This document shows positions 9,823 to 19,513 of a stretch of 64,000 nt of DNA, in pieces (the first letter of the stretch is position 1; each line of letters begins with the position of its first letter). Made by a program: the position numbers and the translations under genes. The stretch is from Thermoproteota archaeon (GTDB lineage: Archaea > Korarchaeota > Korarchaeia > Korarchaeales > Korarchaeaceae). The stretch covers positions 1-64,000 of the forward strand of contig JAOZGP010000005.1 in NCBI GenBank assembly GCA_027491735.1, read 5' to 3'. The notes under the pieces are model-generated. The model ran no database searches. It was not told where the DNA came from and saw only the letters and a program-made list of their open reading frames with translations.

Positions 9823-10719
9823 ATGGAGGAGCTCGAAGGATATGCCAAAGTCGGAAGAGCTCTGGCGTTAATACTGAGTAAATGGTCCTCCGCCATTAGA
9901 GAGGGAGACTCCCTACTTCATGTAGCGGAGGAAATCGAGGGAGAGATCCGCGGTCTTGGTTTTAAACCAGCCTTTCCGGTTAACTTGTCGCTTAACGAGA
10001 TAGCAGCTCACTACACCCCTCCTCCGGAGGACTGCTCTGTTGTACAGGAGGGATCCCTCCTGAAGCTTGATGTGGGAGTGGAGTTTGAGGGGTACATAGC
10101 TGATGCTGCTAGAAGTGTTTATTTTGATGACAGGCATGAACGTATGGTGGAAGTAGCGCGTCAGGCCTTCGAAGCAGCCACCAAGCTGATGAGGCCAGGG
10201 ACTAGGATAAGAGAGGTGAGCAAAGCGATATACGAGACCATTAAGTCTGAAGGATTCATCCCGATCAGAAACCTAGCAGGACACAAGATAACGAAGTACA
10301 AGCTGCACTCAGGAGTTGACATACCTAACTCACCAACCCTGAGCTTTTACAAGATCAAGGAAGGAGATGTCTTCGCCATAGAACCGTTCGTCACTGATAG
10401 GGAGTGCTCTGGCTTGGTCAAGGATGAGAAGATCGCCTATATCTTCTCGTTCAAGAGATCCGTGAGGACCTCCTCGTCCTTGGAGAAGAGGATTCTCAGA
10501 ATAGCTGCTAAAGATTTCCATGGATTGCCATTCTGTGCTAGATGGCTCATCAGCTCAGTTAGCAGGAAGGGCCTTGACAGAGCCTTGAGTGGTCTGGTGA
10601 GGAAAGGCGGCATATACGCCTATCCTGTGCTTGTGGAGGTGAATTCCTGTACTGTAGCCCAGTACGAAAACACGGTTTTCGTCACAAACAATGGTCCCGT
10701 TGTCCTCACTGAACTTTAG
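9823..10719 (+). CDS. map: methionine aminopeptidase type II
   Basis: LKLDVGVEFEGYIADAARSV, GHKITKYKLHSG, FAIEPFVT. Confidence 0.92.
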   Translation: MEELEGYAKVGRALALILSKWSSAIREGDSLLHVAEEIEGEIRGLGFKPAFPVNLSLNEIAAHYTPPPEDCSVVQEGSLLKLDVGVEFEGYIADAARSVYFDDRHERMVEVARQAFEAATKLMRPGTRIREVSKAIYETIKSEGFIPIRNLAGHKITKYKLHSGVDIPNSPTLSFYKIKEGDVFAIEPFVTDRECSGLVKDEKIAYIFSFKRSVRTSSSLEKRILRIAAKDFHGLPFCARWLISSVSRKGLDRALSGLVRKGGIYAYPVLVEVNSCTVAQYENTVFVTNNGPVVLTEL

Positions 10720-10731
10720 TGTGATGGAAAA

Positions 10732-11148
10732 ATGGTTAGGAAAGGTATTAGATCAGAAAGGTCCCTCCTGGACTTCTTATGGAGAAGTGGTATTGCCGCA
10801 TTGAGAGTGGCTGGAAGCGGATCCACGGGGCACCCGTCTTCTGATATAATCGCTGGATATCGTGGCAGAATTGTGATCATAGAGGTTAAAAGCACCAGAA
10901 AGGAAGTCATCTACTTGGATAACACAAGAGTGACGTCCTTAAGGATTCTGGCTGACAAGATCGGTGGCGATGCCTGGATAGCAGTCAGGTTCCTTCCGAG
11001 GAGAAAGTTCTTCTTCATAAGGTTGGAGGATTTAGAACCTGCAAGGAGGGGGTGGAAGATAAGCAGCGCGCTAGTCAACAGAAAGGGAGTAGATCAGTCC
11101 TCCTTTGTTCGAATTCTCCTGAAGGAGACATCCCAGATAGATGTTTAA
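10732..11148 (+). CDS. hjc: Holliday junction resolvase Hjc
   Basis: G-SERSLLDFLWRSGIAALRVAGSGSTGHPSSDIIAGYRGRIVIIEVKSTRKEVIYL. Confidence 0.88.
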   Translation: MVRKGIRSERSLLDFLWRSGIAALRVAGSGSTGHPSSDIIAGYRGRIVIIEVKSTRKEVIYLDNTRVTSLRILADKIGGDAWIAVRFLPRRKFFFIRLEDLEPARRGWKISSALVNRKGVDQSSFVRILLKETSQIDV

Positions 11149-11154
11149 CGCTTA

Positions 11155-12234
11155 CTATACACCGCTCCAGAAAACTCTGTAGTTGAGTAATCTTGTGGCC
11201 GTTATAACGCTAACTACGAGCTCCTTTCTTACGCTGGAAGCTATTCTCCCAGCCCTTATGATGTCGACGGGACTCACCTTCTCAGTGAGTCTGCCCACCA
11301 GACATAGGTAGGGTGCGTGATCTATGCCGGGGCCTTCCCTGTATATCATGTAATGGACGCCGTACTTCGGAGCTGGTTTAACCACATATCCTAGGTCTCT
11401 CCAGTATGTGAACACCTTCATCTTGTCATCGAAGTCTCTCTTTATCTCCCTGCCCAACCTCTCCAGATCGTCGCTCTTGATGATGCCCCCAACAGGATCT
11501 TTTATCTCTAAGATGCCTTTTTTGTTCAGATACAGGGCTTCAAGGATATTCAGCTGGAGGGGCTCCTCAAATCTGGTTCCTGGGGGCACTTTTTTAAGTC
11601 CGACGGGATGTCCCCAGAAACCGCTCGAATAAAGTTCATTTGCTACATCCCTGTCCCAAACGAACACCCTGTCGTAGATCAGAGTTCCCTCTCCACTAAG
11701 CTCTGGTAGTGCTCGATTTATCTTCTCTGGTTCATAGAGGGATGCTGTATAATATATCACGTCGAGCCTGTCGTCCACAACAGCCAGCAAGAGCTCCTTT
11801 CTCAACCTTCTGGCTGTAACTAAAGCGTCTATCAATTTCCTGTGAGGAAGAACAACTTCTTCCTGAAGGGGAAGGACAAGCTGTCTTCCCGCTTTTTCCC
11901 CGATTCTAGCTCCAGGTGAGTAGACCCTCAGAAAAGGAGTTTTTCGCTCCTGAACAACGACTAGGGATTTATCTCGGAGATCGGAGTAGACTACGAACTT
12001 CAGAAAATTGTCCCTCTTCTCCGTCACCATCTTCTTCAGAAGTTCCCTGAAATCCACGTCCATCTCCAACAATCCCTTCCTCGTGAGATATGCCACCTCC
12101 ACAAGATCTAGCTCTAGTTCTCCTTCCCTGAGCTCGCCGTACCCCTTGCTGTAGAGTTTCTTTACATCTTTTCCCTTTAAGATCAAGTGCTTCCCTCTCC
12201 AAAAGACCTTTAGGCGCTCCATGACCTCCACCAC
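11155..12234 (-). CDS. endA: tRNA-intron endonuclease, two-unit fused form
   Basis: two EndA-like repeats in 359 aa; C-terminal YGVHYMIYREGPGIDHAPYLCLV ... RIASSVRKELVVSVI. Confidence 0.8.
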   Translation of the reverse strand: MVEVMERLKVFWRGKHLILKGKDVKKLYSKGYGELREGELELDLVEVAYLTRKGLLEMDVDFRELLKKMVTEKRDNFLKFVVYSDLRDKSLVVVQERKTPFLRVYSPGARIGEKAGRQLVLPLQEEVVLPHRKLIDALVTARRLRKELLLAVVDDRLDVIYYTASLYEPEKINRALPELSGEGTLIYDRVFVWDRDVANELYSSGFWGHPVGLKKVPPGTRFEEPLQLNILEALYLNKKGILEIKDPVGGIIKSDDLERLGREIKRDFDDKMKVFTYWRDLGYVVKPAPKYGVHYMIYREGPGIDHAPYLCLVGRLTEKVSPVDIIRAGRIASSVRKELVVSVITATRLLNYRVFWSGV

Positions 12235-12237
12235 AAC

Positions 12238-13170
12238 TCAAAGCTTGTTCTCCAACCCATCGAAAAGAGTCTCAAGGACATTTTTAGCGAACTCAGCACC
12301 TATTTCTGGATCTCTCCCAGCAGACACATGATCTACGAAGGTTTGTAGTTCCTCTAAGAGAGGTTCCTTGCGCCTCAGGATCGGCATGAACGTTCCTTCG
12401 TGTTTGTCCAGAACTAGCTGTTGATTTAGGTAATCCAGAACTGCACTTCCATGGGATCCAGTGAACCTCATCCTCCTCACTCCTATGGGAGTGAGCCAGT
12501 TTGAAATTATTATTCCGGATGCTGCTGCCCCGTCATTGAAGTTCAGAAGGAAAACGACTAGATCTTCATATCTATCCGAGCTCTTCTTCGACACATAGGC
12601 CCTGGACTGAGGCCTGCTCTCCAGGAGCCACATTTGTACGTAGAGTTCATGTATCGCTAGATCCAAGGATACTCCGATGTTCCACCTTAGATTCCTCTTG
12701 GGGACTCTTCCTATCCTCTCAGAGGAAAGGACAAGTGGTTCACCCAACTCCTCCTTCTGAATTCTCTCCTTAAGGGCTATGACAGCTGGATTGAAGAGTT
12801 CTATGAAGCCGGGCATGAAAATTGATCCTGTCGATTTTATCTTGGAGATGAGTTTAAAGAGCTCTTGTCTGCTGGTCGACAGAGGTTTCTCTAGAAGCAC
12901 TGCCGCACCAGAATCCATGGCCAGTATCGCAGTCTCGGTCAGGTGTTGAGGCGTCACAGCTATGCTTACGGCATCGAGGTCCTCCCTCCGTATCATCTTT
13001 TCGATGTCTGTATACGCTTTGACGTTATACCTTTTAGCCAAAGCTCTAGCAGCGGATGGGTTGATGTCAGCTACAGCAATTAGATCAGCTCCAGAGATCT
13101 CACGGAAAACCCTTGCATGAGCACTACCAAACCAACCACAGCCAATGACTCCTACTCTAACGCGCCTCAT
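12238..13170 (-). CDS. Gfo/Idh/MocA-family oxidoreductase
   Basis: RVGVIGCGWFGSAHARVFREI...LLEKPLSTS. Confidence 0.85.
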   Translation of the reverse strand: MRRVRVGVIGCGWFGSAHARVFREISGADLIAVADINPSAARALAKRYNVKAYTDIEKMIRREDLDAVSIAVTPQHLTETAILAMDSGAAVLLEKPLSTSRQELFKLISKIKSTGSIFMPGFIELFNPAVIALKERIQKEELGEPLVLSSERIGRVPKRNLRWNIGVSLDLAIHELYVQMWLLESRPQSRAYVSKKSSDRYEDLVVFLLNFNDGAAASGIIISNWLTPIGVRRMRFTGSHGSAVLDYLNQQLVLDKHEGTFMPILRRKEPLLEELQTFVDHVSAGRDPEIGAEFAKNVLETLFDGLENKL

Positions 13171-13238
13171 TGAATCAGCCTTACAGAAGGCGGAGGAACT
13201 TTTTTGTATTTAAGACTTTAAACTCATCGCGACTGTCC

Positions 13239-14093
13239 ATGAATCGGCAGCTTAGTGCTTATGTCGAGCTGACAAGACCGAAGAATGCAATAATGTCGAT
13301 GCTGGGGACTCTGGTTGGATGGCTTACTGTTAGCACCACCATGAACTGCAACCTCCTTCTGGCCATTATGGTCCCCCCTCTTGTGTTAGCAGGTGGCAAT
13401 GCCATAAACGACTACTTCGATGTGGACATAGATCTAGTCAACAGACCGCACAGGCCGATCCCAAGTGGAAGGATTAGTAGAAGAGATGCTCTTCAGGTTT
13501 ACGTAATCCTCTCAAGCTCTGGAGTCTGTATTTCGCTTTTATTAGGGTTTATTCAGTTTACATTAGCGTTTATCTTCTCTGTAGCTTGGTACGCATACGG
13601 AAGGTGGATCAAGAGAACAGGACTTCCGGGCAACATGCTGGTGAGCGCTGGAGTAGCGTGTACGCTCATCTTCGGTGGCGTAACGGCGGGGACGCCTAAC
13701 CTAAGGCTTGCTCTGTACACCTTGATAGCCTTCTCGGTCAACCTCATGAGGGAGATCGTGAAGGATGTGGAAGACATCCCTGGAGATTTAGCTGTCGGGC
13801 TAAGGACCTTGCCGATAAGAGCAGGATCCAGAAAAACGGGGGTTTTTCTCTTCGCTCTTGGCGTACTGTCCGCAGTTTTATCCCTTCTTCCCATCGTCTT
13901 GGGACTGGTGGGTCTCCTGTATAAGGCCATAATAGCCCCTGCCCTGATCCTGTTGGTCGCCTCGGCTATCTATGGTCTTCGGGTAAATCAAGAGTTCGCC
14001 GGTAAGTTGTCCGGTATGTTGAAGATAGCTATGCTGCTGGGACTGCTTGCAATGATGTCAGATCCCCTTGCCGCTGGTTTTATCTGGAGATGA
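13239..14093 (+). CDS. UbiA prenyltransferase (DGGGP synthase-like)
   Basis: AYVELTRPKNAIMSMLGTLVGWL; GGNAINDYFDVDIDLVNRPHRPIPSGRIS. Confidence 0.85.
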   Translation: MNRQLSAYVELTRPKNAIMSMLGTLVGWLTVSTTMNCNLLLAIMVPPLVLAGGNAINDYFDVDIDLVNRPHRPIPSGRISRRDALQVYVILSSSGVCISLLLGFIQFTLAFIFSVAWYAYGRWIKRTGLPGNMLVSAGVACTLIFGGVTAGTPNLRLALYTLIAFSVNLMREIVKDVEDIPGDLAVGLRTLPIRAGSRKTGVFLFALGVLSAVLSLLPIVLGLVGLLYKAIIAPALILLVASAIYGLRVNQEFAGKLSGMLKIAMLLGLLAMMSDPLAAGFIWR

Positions 14094-14105
14094 GAGGGCT
14101 TGACC

Positions 14106-14918
14106 TTACGAGATCTCCTTGTATATGCGGATCAGAATCGATTTTCTTTCTAACACGCCTAACAGCTCTCTTTTCTCACTGAGGACAGGTAGCGCTGGTT
14201 CTCTGGCTTCTATAAACTTGCTAATCGCAGATCCTATCCTTTCATCAGGACTTAATACCTGCAGGAGTTCGTTCATCACGTCATCGACCAAGATCCTCCT
14301 AACAAAAGTATCCTGATGTACAATCTCCCTCTCTGTTCGAACCCTGTAGAAGGCCCACGCCAATGCCCTTTCCGTGACAACTCCAAGAAAATTGTTGCCC
14401 TCCACGACAGGTAGAATCCTGGCCCCTGTTTTCAGCATTATGGATCTAGCATGAACTATCCTGCTTATGGGCATCACCTTCGGGTAGGTCGTCTTCATCA
14501 GATCCTTAACGAACATGAGGCGAGGTTTGAGATTTCTTACCATATCCGTCTCGGAAACAACGCCTATTGGAAGGCGTTCTTCATCTACGACTGGTAGAAA
14601 GCTGAAGTCGTTCTCTATCATGAGCTTCATAGCATTTGTAATGCTGTCTTTGCGGTTTACCACAACAGGAGGTTCACTCATCACAGCACTCACGTGAATC
14701 CTCGTCGCTGGTGTGTTCTTGAACCTGGATGATCCCAGGACATCCATGAGATCCCATGTCGAGAGAACGCCCACAACTTTTCCCTCATCATTTGTTATTA
14801 CCAGGTGAGCTATCCTCCTATTATCCATGATTTCCAGGGCCTCTCCTATGGGCCTATCCTTGACCACACATATGGCTGGACTGGTCATTACGGTCTCAAC
14901 TGGATCTTCTCCCCGCAA
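14106..14918 (-). CDS. CBS-domain protein
   Basis: repeated V.DVM/MTSP..V....DS...A...M..N....LPVV CBS patterns. Confidence 0.85.
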   Translation of the reverse strand: MRGEDPVETVMTSPAICVVKDRPIGEALEIMDNRRIAHLVITNDEGKVVGVLSTWDLMDVLGSSRFKNTPATRIHVSAVMSEPPVVVNRKDSITNAMKLMIENDFSFLPVVDEERLPIGVVSETDMVRNLKPRLMFVKDLMKTTYPKVMPISRIVHARSIMLKTGARILPVVEGNNFLGVVTERALAWAFYRVRTEREIVHQDTFVRRILVDDVMNELLQVLSPDERIGSAISKFIEAREPALPVLSEKRELLGVLERKSILIRIYKEIS

Positions 14919-15762
14919 GGTGGACCCCTCTCACCACGCCTCTTTTGGTTAGCACCCCGACCAACTTTTTATTTTCTACTACCGGAAGACCGGGAACGTT
15001 CCACTCTAGCAGCAATCTGCCGGCATTTGAGATATCCATCTCAGGGCTTAAAAAAACATCTACTTCATGAACGAGCTCTGAGACCCTTCCCTGCTTGACG
15101 TCTATGGAGATTCTACCTGATCTAGCATCGAGAACCTCGTACTTCCCAGAAGCTTCTAGCCCAAAGAAGATTATATTGCTCTCGCTGAGAATTCCAAGTG
15201 AATTGGGCAACCGAACCAAAAGCACTTCCTCCTTTCCTGCGTAAAGCAAGCGAGCTGCTTTCTTCAGTGGAGTACCCTCTCGGAGGACAACAGGTCGTTT
15301 CATGCAATTCCTGACCTTAACGATTCCCTTGATCTCGTCAACGACAGCCCTCAATATGTCCGTCTTGGTTAGAATTCCCACAAGTCTGTTGTCTGAGACG
15401 ACTGGAAGCGAGCTTATTCTTCTTGTGGTCATCTTGGCCGCTGCCTCGATGAGGAGATCATCTGTTCCTACGGTTATGGGATTGGGAGTCATCACTCTAT
15501 CTACCAAACGACTTTCCCACGACCTCCATCTCCAAGGAGTCCCTCCCTTGGACATAGCCCTGAGAACATCAGAGATAGAAACTATCCCCAGGAGCTCCTC
15601 GCACTCGCCAATCACTGGAAAGTGGTGAAACCGCCTTTCCAGCATCAAATTCTTAATATAACCCAAAGTATCATATGAATGTATGACCGTTACCGGGGAC
15701 GACATGTAGTCCCTAACCTTAATGCCTGAGAACATCCTATCAATCCCTCGTACACCTAACAA
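14896..15762 (-). CDS. CBS-domain protein
   Basis: multiple CBS repeats (VRDYMSSPVTVIHSYDTL..., VDRVMTPNPITVGTDDLL...). Confidence 0.85.
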   Translation of the reverse strand: MLGVRGIDRMFSGIKVRDYMSSPVTVIHSYDTLGYIKNLMLERRFHHFPVIGECEELLGIVSISDVLRAMSKGGTPWRWRSWESRLVDRVMTPNPITVGTDDLLIEAAAKMTTRRISSLPVVSDNRLVGILTKTDILRAVVDEIKGIVKVRNCMKRPVVLREGTPLKKAARLLYAGKEEVLLVRLPNSLGILSESNIIFFGLEASGKYEVLDARSGRISIDVKQGRVSELVHEVDVFLSPEMDISNAGRLLLEWNVPGLPVVENKKLVGVLTKRGVVRGVHLAGRRSS

Positions 15763-15774
15763 GAAGCTGAAACC

Positions 15775-16266
15775 CTATACGAGGCCCCACCCAGGACGGC
15801 CTCTGGCCTGCCTTAGCTTTTCGGAGAGTATGAAGTATATGTGTGGAGCTATCTTTATTATGTCCCTAGCTGATATTATCCCGACCACTTCACCCTTGCT
15901 GTTCGTGACTATGAGTCTCCTTATCCCCTTCTCAACCATCTTCCTCGCAGCCTCCATCAATCCAGTGTTCTCTTTTACTGCTACCGGATCTCTGGTCATT
16001 ATCTCCTCGACTGAGACCGTATCAGGGGTTCTTCCAGGGAACTCGGCTACGTATCTCACTACAATATCTCTCTCAGTAACTATGCCAACCACCTTCCCGT
16101 TTTCTAGAACCACGACCGAACCTATGTTGTTCTCCCTCATCAACTCAGCTACATCCTTCACTGTAGCGTTAGTAGGAACTGAAATTATGTTTCGGGTCAT
16201 TACCTCCGATACAAAGAGGTTGAGATCATCTACGTCTCTCTTTCTGGGAGGAATAGGCGACAGCAT
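15775..16266 (-). CDS. CBS-domain pair protein
   Basis: VSEVMTRNIISVPTNATV...; VEEIMTRDPVAVKENTGL... Confidence 0.88.
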   Translation of the reverse strand: MLSPIPPRKRDVDDLNLFVSEVMTRNIISVPTNATVKDVAELMRENNIGSVVVLENGKVVGIVTERDIVVRYVAEFPGRTPDTVSVEEIMTRDPVAVKENTGLMEAARKMVEKGIRRLIVTNSKGEVVGIISARDIIKIAPHIYFILSEKLRQARGRPGWGLV

Positions 16267-16272
16267 GAGAAA

Positions 16273-18153
16273 CTACCCCAAGTCGAGGTGGAAGCCCCCG
16301 GGAGGTAGTGCCCTTGATAAACCTCTTAAACTTATGTTTATGAGGACACCCTTGGCCAGAGCCTCTTTCTCCATATGGTTTTTTATTCTCCTTATTGCCT
16401 CCTCCTTGGATATCTCTCCCGGACGAACCCTCACCTTGAAATTAAGACTGGCAGCTGCGGAGGGAGGCGCAGCCAGCAATAGATATTCTTCGTCTTCTAA
16501 TATCACTCCAACATCCAGCACAAGCTCAGCCTTCACGTAGTTCCTCTTCCCTTCGATGAAGAAGGAGCCTTTAGGTATGTACATGCCAGGAGGTGCGTGT
16601 TCCCTCACCTGGCTCCCGGTCACATAGTAGACATCTGCGTAGCTGAGCCTCTCCTTCCAAGCCCTAGAAAAGCTTGCAGCCGCTACAGCCGCTTCTTTAA
16701 TTGTGTTTGCTCCAGGAGATCTTCCCTCTGTCTTCACTAAGACCACTGCTCCTCCCGGAAGATCCACGTGGAAGAAGAGGTCGTCTTCTTTCAGATACTT
16801 CTTCACCAGAGTCCTGTTAGTCGCCTTGTCCCTTCCGATGACGACCAAAAAACCTTCAGAGGATCGGAACCACCGGAACTCTCTATACCAATTCTTCACA
16901 GCTTTGGGTCTGAGATATTTCCCCTTCTTCCTTGGAATGGATCCTTTAAGGGATTCTATGGTAACTCGGATGTTCTTCAGCTTGGACTCCAGTTTCTTGG
17001 CTACCTCGTATAATCTTTGAGCATTTTCGGAGGCCCTAATTGCGAAGTTAAGCTCGATGATCTCTCCTCCTATGGAAATTTTGGTTACCTTGTTCCTGTA
17101 GTCCACCTGAAGGCATTCTGCAGGCGATCTACCGGAGCGGATCTGCCTCAGGACCTCTTCCACATATCCTATATTTTGAAATATCGTGTTTGCTTTCCTT
17201 CTGTACTCTTCAGCCCTGAGTCGGTACGTCTCATACAGCTTCTCCTGCCGCTCTATTTCCTTCCTTGCCCTTTCTATGCCGGAGCGCTCCTCCTTATTTA
17301 TCTCAGATTTTAAGATATCTAGAAAATAATCGTCTAGTAGAGAGATGAAACTGGGATAAGACCTTCTATTTGTGCTCTCTACCGTGGAAAGCCTTATAAC
17401 TGAGAAGTCCGTGGGTGTGCCGTCGTCTGACAGATACATCGTCGGTTGGGGATCTTCAATTGAGTTTTTATGGATCAAAGAAACTGCTTCTGAGAGCCTC
17501 GATATCTGGTGCTCGCTCAATCTTGATAGCAGTTCTCTCGGATTCACGCCAGAGAGTGCTGCAACCTCGTCTATGTAGGGAGAGCCAAGGCCACAGAAGC
17601 TTGTAAGAAATCTCCAAACCTCCATGTCACCATCGAGCAAAACATTTCTCGGATCTAGTTCCACCTTCGGATTCGAGGGAAGCTTGTACTTCTCACCAGG
17701 AAGAATCCTTCGAGATCTAAAAACTCTCTTCTTCAGAGCTAACACTATTCTTTTCTCGTCGTCCACTAACAACAGGTTACCTCCGCCGAAAAGCTCTAGT
17801 ATCAGGTCAAACTCGCCGTTCCTACCCGAGAAAGATAGTCTCAGCACCCTTTCCATTCCTGGATGACTTATCTCAGTTAGTTTCGATCCCCTCAAGCGTT
17901 TTCTAACCGCCATTACGAATGGATGAGGGAGGGAGGGTCTAGGTATAGCTTCTCCGGTCATGAAGACGTAGGATTTGGAGAACACAAGCTCTCTCCTAAC
18001 TCCAAGCCCTGGGTAGAATGTTATCGAAAACGTCCCTTCTGCTAACCCATAGAAGTTCCTGACGATGCTCCCCTTCAGCGGTTCCATTTCACGTTTTAGA
18101 ACTTCGACCTCTAGGCCGACTAGTCCTGTTCTTCTGATCACCGATGACCCCAC
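16273..18153 (-). CDS. RqcH/NEMF/FbpA-like ribosome quality-control protein
   Basis: 626 aa; NFACT-N-like start, coiled coil, WYREFRWFRSSEGFLVVIGRDKATNRTLVKKYLKEDDLFFHVDLPGGAVVLVKTEG. Confidence 0.85.
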   Translation of the reverse strand: MGSSVIRRTGLVGLEVEVLKREMEPLKGSIVRNFYGLAEGTFSITFYPGLGVRRELVFSKSYVFMTGEAIPRPSLPHPFVMAVRKRLRGSKLTEISHPGMERVLRLSFSGRNGEFDLILELFGGGNLLLVDDEKRIVLALKKRVFRSRRILPGEKYKLPSNPKVELDPRNVLLDGDMEVWRFLTSFCGLGSPYIDEVAALSGVNPRELLSRLSEHQISRLSEAVSLIHKNSIEDPQPTMYLSDDGTPTDFSVIRLSTVESTNRRSYPSFISLLDDYFLDILKSEINKEERSGIERARKEIERQEKLYETYRLRAEEYRRKANTIFQNIGYVEEVLRQIRSGRSPAECLQVDYRNKVTKISIGGEIIELNFAIRASENAQRLYEVAKKLESKLKNIRVTIESLKGSIPRKKGKYLRPKAVKNWYREFRWFRSSEGFLVVIGRDKATNRTLVKKYLKEDDLFFHVDLPGGAVVLVKTEGRSPGANTIKEAAVAAASFSRAWKERLSYADVYYVTGSQVREHAPPGMYIPKGSFFIEGKRNYVKAELVLDVGVILEDEEYLLLAAPPSAAASLNFKVRVRPGEISKEEAIRRIKNHMEKEALAKGVLINISLRGLSRALPPGGFHLDLG

Positions 18154-18194
18154 CCTTTTAATAGTAATTCATATGAGACCTATCTTGGTCGGAC

Positions 18195-19079
18195 ATGGAC
18201 ATCGTGAAGAAGGTGTTCCTGAGCAAGGTCGCCGTATTCTCGGTAGTAGGCGCTATAGTTGGAGTTCTGGGCATAGACTACCCCACAGGAATTTCGCTTA
18301 TCCTCTTCTTAACGATATTGGTTGGTTTCATTTTTATCTTAACGGGTAAAACGCAGGAATATCTATCGCTGGGAAAGGTTTACAGAGAAGGGGAAGGGAC
18401 AGCTATTCTAGGCTTTTTCTTGTTCTGGATACTGGCGATGAATCTGGTGAGTGGATGCAGCCCCTCAGTATATGTGGTGCATGCCTCAAAGACGGGAGCC
18501 TGGCCCATACAGGAAGTTAACGGGAAAATAGTCCACGAACTGAACCCACCTGGGTTCAATGCTTCATATGTCGTGCTCAAGGAGAAAACCACCTTGTTCC
18601 TATTCAAGAGCGAGGATGTGGTGGATATGTGGTTGGGATATCAGATGCCGATTCCTCCGAAAGGTGAACCCCTTAGAGTCAATTGCCTCAACTTCTCCAT
18701 TGAGAACGGAAGTGTGAGCTTCTCGTTCAATGCGAACGCCACTGAGGGAGGGAGTGAGATCATCAAGGGACCCATCAAGAAGGAGGGAACTCAGTTTTTA
18801 GTGAAGCTTGGGCAAAGTAGTGTTACCGTTCAGGAGAACTCATCCAACGAGATAAGATTAGGAAACTTCGTCTTAGAGGTATCTTCCAGAGGAGATTTGC
18901 TTATGTTTGAGTTAAGAGGAGTTCCCCTGAGCTCCGACCCTGTTGATCTCTCCTCTTACGGTCTGAACATCTTGGTGATGAAGGCCAACGGGACATTGTT
19001 CATATTCACGGATAAACCTTCCAGGATCAGCAGGACCGCGAGGGTCGACGATAAGTACATAGTGGTCCTTCCTTCCTAG
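18195..19079 (+). CDS. hypothetical membrane protein with extracytoplasmic domain
   Basis: N-terminal transmembrane helices then beta-rich C-terminal part. Confidence 0.55.
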   Translation: MDIVKKVFLSKVAVFSVVGAIVGVLGIDYPTGISLILFLTILVGFIFILTGKTQEYLSLGKVYREGEGTAILGFFLFWILAMNLVSGCSPSVYVVHASKTGAWPIQEVNGKIVHELNPPGFNASYVVLKEKTTLFLFKSEDVVDMWLGYQMPIPPKGEPLRVNCLNFSIENGSVSFSFNANATEGGSEIIKGPIKKEGTQFLVKLGQSSVTVQENSSNEIRLGNFVLEVSSRGDLLMFELRGVPLSSDPVDLSSYGLNILVMKANGTLFIFTDKPSRISRTARVDDKYIVVLPS

Positions 19080-19090
19080 AAGGGACCTTT

Positions 19091-19510
19091 ATGTATGAGT
19101 ACATAGAGTTGGAGGGAGATGCCGGTTTTGTGATTAGGGCCAGGAGACTCGATTCCCTCTTCTCAAAGGCCTCCGAAGCCCTTTATAACATAATGGTGGA
19201 TATCTCCAAGGTCCATCCTGTCGAGGAGAGGTTCGTCGAGGTCTCAAGCGAGAGTCTAGACATATTGCTACATCACTGGCTGGAGGAGCTCCTCTTCCTA
19301 ACAGACACCGAGAACCTAGTCTTCTCGAAGTTTAACGTGGAGGTGTGCAAGGAGGAGATCCTGAAGGCCAGAGGGAAAGTACTGGGGGAGCCTATAGATC
19401 CGGTAAAGCACGACCTGAGGGTGGCTGTAAAGGCGATAACTTACCATAGACTCTACCTGAAGAAAAGGAATGATGGTACATGGGAAGCGGGAGTTATAGT
19501 GGACCTGTGA
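19091..19510 (+). CDS. archease
   Basis: GDAGFVIRARRLDSLFSKASEALYNIMVD...LHHWLEELLFLTDTENLVFSKF...HDLRVAVKAITYHRL. Confidence 0.88.
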   Translation: MYEYIELEGDAGFVIRARRLDSLFSKASEALYNIMVDISKVHPVEERFVEVSSESLDILLHHWLEELLFLTDTENLVFSKFNVEVCKEEILKARGKVLGEPIDPVKHDLRVAVKAITYHRLYLKKRNDGTWEAGVIVDL

Positions 19511-19513
19511 ACT

